Assembly: GCA_023461115.1 (NCBI GenBank)
Contig: JAEWOA010000078.1
Span: forward strand, 1 to 8,107
DNA: 8,107 nucleotides
DNA from: Actinomycetes bacterium
GTDB lineage: Bacteria > Actinomycetota > Actinomycetes > Actinomycetales > Cellulomonadaceae
Reading direction: 5' to 3'
The notes below the pieces were generated by a model. That model was not told the origin of the DNA and searched no databases. It saw nothing but the letters and a program-made list of their open reading frames with translations. Below, in pieces: positions 4,972 through 8,107 of this stretch (the stretch's first letter is position 1; each line of letters opens with the position of its first letter). The position numbers and the translations under genes were made by a program.

Positions 4972-6654
4972 ATGACCACCACGTTCGACCGGCTCCTGCT
5001 CGAGCCACGCCGCACCGACCACCCGCACGCGGGGCCGCGGCGCTCGTCGCAGACCAGCGCCGCGCAGAGCCCGTCGCTGGTGATGCTCGTGGCGTTGGCC
5101 ACCGCGGGCATCGTCGTCTACGCGGTCTTCCTGCTGAACCCGGCCAACCGCGGGGACTGGCTGCCGTACGCGCTGGTGATCGCCGCCGAGACCGTGCTCG
5201 TCGTGCACGCGCTGCTGGCCATGTGGACCGTGCTCTCGGCGGCGCACGACCCGCGCGGGTTCGCGTTCCACCACGCTCAGGACCGGATGTACGACATGGC
5301 GGACATCGTGCGGTCCCGCGCGGAGTCCCGGCCGCAGGACTGGGTGATGTACCTGCGCGACCGTGCGGTCACCCTCGACGTGTTCGTCACGACGTACGGC
5401 GAGGACCTGGCCACGATCCGCCGCACCGTCACCGCGGCGCTCGCGATGCAGGGCGAGCACCGCACGTGGGTGCTCGACGACGGCCGCTCGGACGAGGTCC
5501 GCGAGCTCGCCGCCCAGCTCGGCGCCCGCTACGTGCGGCGCCTGTCCGGCAACGGGGCGAAGGCGGGCAACCTCAACCACGCGCTCTCGCTCGCGGACGG
5601 CGAGTTCTTCGCGGTCCTCGACGCGGACTTCGTCCCGCTGCCGACGTTCCTGCACGAGACCGTGCCGTTCTTCGCGTCCGACGACGTCGCGTTCGTCCAG
5701 ACGCCCCAGGCGTACGGCAACCTGCACACCACGATCAGCAAGGGCGCCGGCTACATGCAGGCCGTGTTCTACCGGTTCATCCAGCCGGGCCGGAACCGGT
5801 TCAACGCGGCGTTCTGCGTGGGCACCAACGTGGTGTTCCGACGAGCCGCGATCGACTCGGTGGGCGGCATCTACTCGGACTCCAAGTCCGAGGACGTGTG
5901 GACCTCGCTCATGCTGCACGAGAAGGGCTGGAGGACCGTCTACATCCCCGACGAGCTCGCGGTCGGAGACACACCCGAGACCGTCGAGGCGTACTCCAAG
6001 CAGCAGTTGCGCTGGGCCACGGGCGGCTTCGAGATCATGCTCACGCACAGCCCCCTGTCGCCCCGGCGGCGCCTCACGCTCGACCAGCGGCTGCAGTACA
6101 CGGTGACCGCGACGCACTACCTGACGGGCATCGCGCCGCTGCTGCTCCTGCTGGTCCCGCCGCTGCAGATCTACTTCGACCTGACCCCGATGAACCTCAC
6201 GATCACGCCGTTGACGTGGGCGCTGTACTACGCGGGGTTCTACGTGCTGCAGATCGTGCTCGCGTTCTACACGCTCGGGTCGTTCCGGTGGCAGGTGCTG
6301 CTGCTCGCGTCCGTGAGCTTCCCGATCTACGTCAAGGCGCTGGCCAACGCGCTCCTCCGGCGTGACCAGGCCTGGCACGTCACGGGCTCCAAGGGCGCGT
6401 ACCGCTCGCCGTTCGCGTTCATCGGACCGCAGCTCCTGTTTTTCGAGTTCCTCGCCGTCACCACGCTCGTCGGGCTGTGGAAGGACGTGTCCAACGGCTA
6501 CCCGAGCCTCGCGCTCGCGTGGAACGCCACGAACACCCTGATCCTGGGCGGGTTCGTCCTGACCGCGTGGCGCGAGGCCCGCGTGGGCCGCGCGGCCAGC
6601 CGCGCGCGCCAGCGCGCGCAGCAGCTCACCGCAGCGAAGGAGGCAGTCGCATGA
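4972..6654 (+). CDS. Processive family 2 glycosyltransferase, cellulose/curdlan synthase-like
   Basis: This 560 aa integral membrane synthase has two N-terminal helices (about 35-56 and 63-90), a cytoplasmic GT2 domain (about 134-360) and a C-terminal membrane region (about 378-535). All processive GT2 marks are visible: LDDG (168-171), KAGNLNHAL (197-205), DAD (217-219), CVGTN (282-286), SED with the presumed catalytic Asp308, and QQLRW (344-348) for the QxxRW motif. WHVTGSK (468-474) resembles the FxVTxK gating loop of BcsA. No PilZ domain follows, so it is shorter than BcsA. It probably polymerises UDP-glucose and moves the chain across the membrane. Linkage is not readable from motifs; the GH81 gene in the same operon points to beta-1,3-glucan, as for curdlan synthase CrdS. 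GAGAGGG six bases before the ATG supports the start. The stop overlaps the next start in ATGA. Confidence 0.88.
   Translation: MTTTFDRLLLEPRRTDHPHAGPRRSSQTSAAQSPSLVMLVALATAGIVVYAVFLLNPANRGDWLPYALVIAAETVLVVHALLAMWTVLSAAHDPRGFAFHHAQDRMYDMADIVRSRAESRPQDWVMYLRDRAVTLDVFVTTYGEDLATIRRTVTAALAMQGEHRTWVLDDGRSDEVRELAAQLGARYVRRLSGNGAKAGNLNHALSLADGEFFAVLDADFVPLPTFLHETVPFFASDDVAFVQTPQAYGNLHTTISKGAGYMQAVFYRFIQPGRNRFNAAFCVGTNVVFRRAAIDSVGGIYSDSKSEDVWTSLMLHEKGWRTVYIPDELAVGDTPETVEAYSKQQLRWATGGFEIMLTHSPLSPRRRLTLDQRLQYTVTATHYLTGIAPLLLLLVPPLQIYFDLTPMNLTITPLTWALYYAGFYVLQIVLAFYTLGSFRWQVLLLASVSFPIYVKALANALLRRDQAWHVTGSKGAYRSPFAFIGPQLLFFEFLAVTTLVGLWKDVSNGYPSLALAWNATNTLILGGFVLTAWREARVGRAASRARQRAQQLTAAKEAVA
6637..6643 (+). 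promoter_or_regulatory. Full-length Shine-Dalgarno for the HlyD-like gene
   Basis: AAGGAGG lies seven bases before the ATG at 6651, inside the last codons of the synthase gene. It is the strongest ribosome site in the window and fixes the HlyD-like start. It suggests that this accessory protein is made at least as abundantly as the synthase. Confidence 0.8.
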
Positions 6655-7382
6655 CCTGGGCGATCCGACTCAAGCTGGCCGCAGGCGTGCTGCTGGTGCT
6701 CGTGCTGGCCGCGGTGCTGACCTACCACCTCAACCAGACCCGTGGGCGCGCCACCAGCGACTCCGCGCAGATCCTCGCGCACGAGTACCGCGTGGGCACG
6801 CCGTACGCCGGGCTCGTCGTCGCGCAGCGCGTGGAGATCGGCGACGCGGTCCGCGAGGGCCAGTCGCTGTTCGTCGTCGACTCCGCCGCCCTCACGCGTG
6901 ACCTCGCGCTCGGCACCGTGCGCGCCGCCGGCGAGTCCACGCGGATCGACGACGACGGGCGCCTGGTCGTGCTCGCCTCCGGCGACGGCGTCGTCACGGC
7001 GCTCGACGCGCAGGAAGGCACGTTCGTCGACGCCGCCAGCCCGCTCGCGACCGTGCAGCGCGCGGGATCCCTGTACGTCCAGGCCGAGTACACGCTCTCG
7101 CCCAAGGAGTACGCGCGCGTCGACGACGGCGCGGACGTCACGATCCTGCTGCCCGACCAGACGAGCGTCGCCGGGCGCGTCGAGCGCGTGCAGGTGACGA
7201 CCGTCGGCGGCGCCGCGCTCGCGCTGGTCACCGTGACGTCCGACGCGCTCGAGGACGGCGGCCACCACGGCCTGATGGGCGCCGGCACCCCCGTCGCCGC
7301 GAGCCTCACGCTGCGCAACGACGGTGTGGTCACGACGGTCTCCGACGCCGTCGAGGCCTATGTGCGGGGGATCTTCGGGTGA
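6651..7382 (+). CDS. Small HlyD/biotinyl-lipoyl-like membrane-anchored accessory protein of glycan synthesis
   Basis: The 243 aa protein has one N-terminal membrane span (about 7-25) and an extracytoplasmic remainder. VGTPYAGLVVAQRVEIGDAV (48-67) with REGQSLFVVDS (68-78) is a typical first half of a lipoyl-like barrel. LVVLASGDGVVTALDAQEGT (105-124) and the following VDAASPLATV form the second half. Beta-rich ILLPDQTSVAGRVERVQ (165-181) and a later segment fit the membrane-fusion beta-barrel. Only about 25 residues link the two lipoyl halves, so the long alpha-hairpin of classical HlyD/MacA adaptors is absent. It lies between the synthase and the glucanase with 4-bp overlaps on both sides. 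By analogy with the HlyD-like part of alginate protein Alg44, it may be a subunit of the synthase complex that receives the emerging polymer. That role is inferred; the fold call is fairly secure. Confidence 0.78.
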   Translation: MTWAIRLKLAAGVLLVLVLAAVLTYHLNQTRGRATSDSAQILAHEYRVGTPYAGLVVAQRVEIGDAVREGQSLFVVDSAALTRDLALGTVRAAGESTRIDDDGRLVVLASGDGVVTALDAQEGTFVDAASPLATVQRAGSLYVQAEYTLSPKEYARVDDGADVTILLPDQTSVAGRVERVQVTTVGGAALALVTVTSDALEDGGHHGLMGAGTPVAASLTLRNDGVVTTVSDAVEAYVRGIFG

Positions 7383-8107
7383 CCCGCGCGCGCTGGGCCG
7401 CAGCGGCCGTCGTCGTCCTCGCCCTCGCCGGCGGGGGCGTCGCCGCCGCCACCATGCTCGGCGCCGACGACGGCGCGGGAGGCAGCCCGACGACGGCCGC
7501 CCCCACGGCAGACGCGGACCCGTGGCCCACGATGGACACCTCCGCGCTGGTCGCGGGCGTGCCGCACCAGGCGCTCGCCAAGCTCCCCGCCGCGCGCGTC
7601 GCCGACGACGTGGTCCCGCAGACCAACCGCTGGTACTCGGGGCTGGTGTTCGGCGACCAGCCCGTGTTCGCCCAGCCGCTGTCCTTCCACCTCACCGCGG
7701 ACGGGTTCACGATCGGGCTGCCGCGGCCGCACGCGTCCGACACGACGATCGCCGGACCCCACGTCCCGGCGCTCACGGTCTCGGCCGGCGCCGCGTCGTA
7801 CCGGGTCAGCGCGGCCGACCCCGTCGCGGTGACGATCGACCTCCTGGATGGCTCGGGCGCGGTCCTGGGGAAGGTCGCGCTCGCGGAAGGCTCGCCGGTG
7901 GTCACCCTCACCGCCGAGCGCGACCTGGTCGTGGCCACCGACGGGCCGCTCGCGGCGACGCCCGACGGGCCCGCCACCGCCGCCGGCCAGGACAGCGCGG
8001 GGACCGCATGGGCGTTCGTCGGGCCCGGGTTCTCCGGTGGGCGCACCGCGCTCGAGCCCGGCCAGACCGCCGGGTGGTACGCGCTGCCCGACGGCGCGGG
8101 CCAGGCG
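7379..8107 (+). CDS. GH81 endo-beta-1,3-glucanase, N-terminal part
   Basis: An open frame of 243 codons runs from a GTG at 7379 to the window edge with no stop. The GTG overlaps the HlyD-like stop in GTGA and follows GGGGGA seven bases upstream. Residues 1-27 form a basic start and hydrophobic segment (ARWAAAAVVVLALAGGGVAA), then a Gly/Thr/Ala/Asp linker to about residue 48. The GH81 N-terminal beta-sandwich starts near VPHQALAKLP (61-70), with the family hallmark PQTNRWYSGLVFGDQPVFAQ (80-99) and PLSFHLTADGFTIGLP (100-115). GH81 enzymes cleave internal beta-1,3-glucan bonds by inversion; the catalytic residues lie further on, outside this window, so activity cannot be judged. The segment could be a signal peptide or an uncleaved anchor, since no clear AxA site precedes the linker. 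Operon position suggests it edits or releases the polymer made by the synthase. Confidence 0.85.
   Translation, partial: MTRARWAAAAVVVLALAGGGVAAATMLGADDGAGGSPTTAAPTADADPWPTMDTSALVAGVPHQALAKLPAARVADDVVPQTNRWYSGLVFGDQPVFAQPLSFHLTADGFTIGLPRPHASDTTIAGPHVPALTVSAGAASYRVSAADPVAVTIDLLDGSGAVLGKVALAEGSPVVTLTAERDLVVATDGPLAATPDGPATAAGQDSAGTAWAFVGPGFSGGRTALEPGQTAGWYALPDGAGQA

Noticed and set aside
4789..6378. Very long (529-codon) open frame on the minus strand opposite the synthase
   Set aside because: It is rich in Arg, Val, Glu, Gln and His with no domain pattern, as expected for the antisense of a high-GC gene. The plus-strand synthase has all its catalytic motifs.
7330..8046. Minus-strand frame of 238 codons opposite the last gene
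   Set aside because: It is Ser/Ala/Thr-rich without motifs. The plus-strand frame, open to the window edge, carries the GH81 hallmark and is coupled to the upstream gene.

Overview
The window is very GC-rich with strong third-position G/C bias, 4-bp stop/start overlaps, GTG starts and actinobacterial-type proteins. It most likely comes from a Cellulomonas-like actinobacterium (Cellulomonadaceae). That placement is inferred from composition and gene content, not from a marker gene. No gene-free stretch exceeds 300 bases, and I saw no tRNA, rRNA, insertion sequence or CRISPR array.

Left part (1-1371). The window opens inside the C-terminal half of an FAD/NAD(P)H-dependent ferredoxin reductase-type oxidoreductase. 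A 109-base gap follows, then a six-helix HdeD/DUF308 membrane protein that looks leaderless, with a -10-like hexamer seven bases before its ATG. This gene ends 12 bases from the end of the next, convergent operon, and GC-rich inverted repeats cover the junction.

Middle part (1372-4777). A divergent export module. On the minus strand lie an ABC-2 permease and two separate ABC ATPases, joined by 4-bp overlaps. On the plus strand is a TetR-family regulator. The 66-base divergent spacer carries a perfect 14-bp palindrome that fits the regulator's operator. The two ATPases are degenerate in complementary places: one lacks the Q-loop glutamine and H-loop histidine, the other lacks a normal signature motif. 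Together they should form one complete and one dead ATP site. This resembles the two halves of the fused YbhF/RbbA-type ATPases, split here into two genes.

Right part (4778-8107). After a promoter-like region with an inverted repeat and a 110-base leader comes a tightly coupled three-gene operon. It encodes a processive family 2 glycosyltransferase of the cellulose/curdlan synthase type without a PilZ domain, a small single-span HlyD-like protein, and the N-terminal part of a GH81 endo-beta-1,3-glucanase that runs off the end. The glucanase suggests that the synthase makes a beta-1,3-glucan (curdlan-like). The HlyD-like protein would assist export and the anchored hydrolase would trim or release the polymer, much as BcsZ serves cellulose synthesis. 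This is the most interesting locus in the window. Product identity is inferred, not shown.
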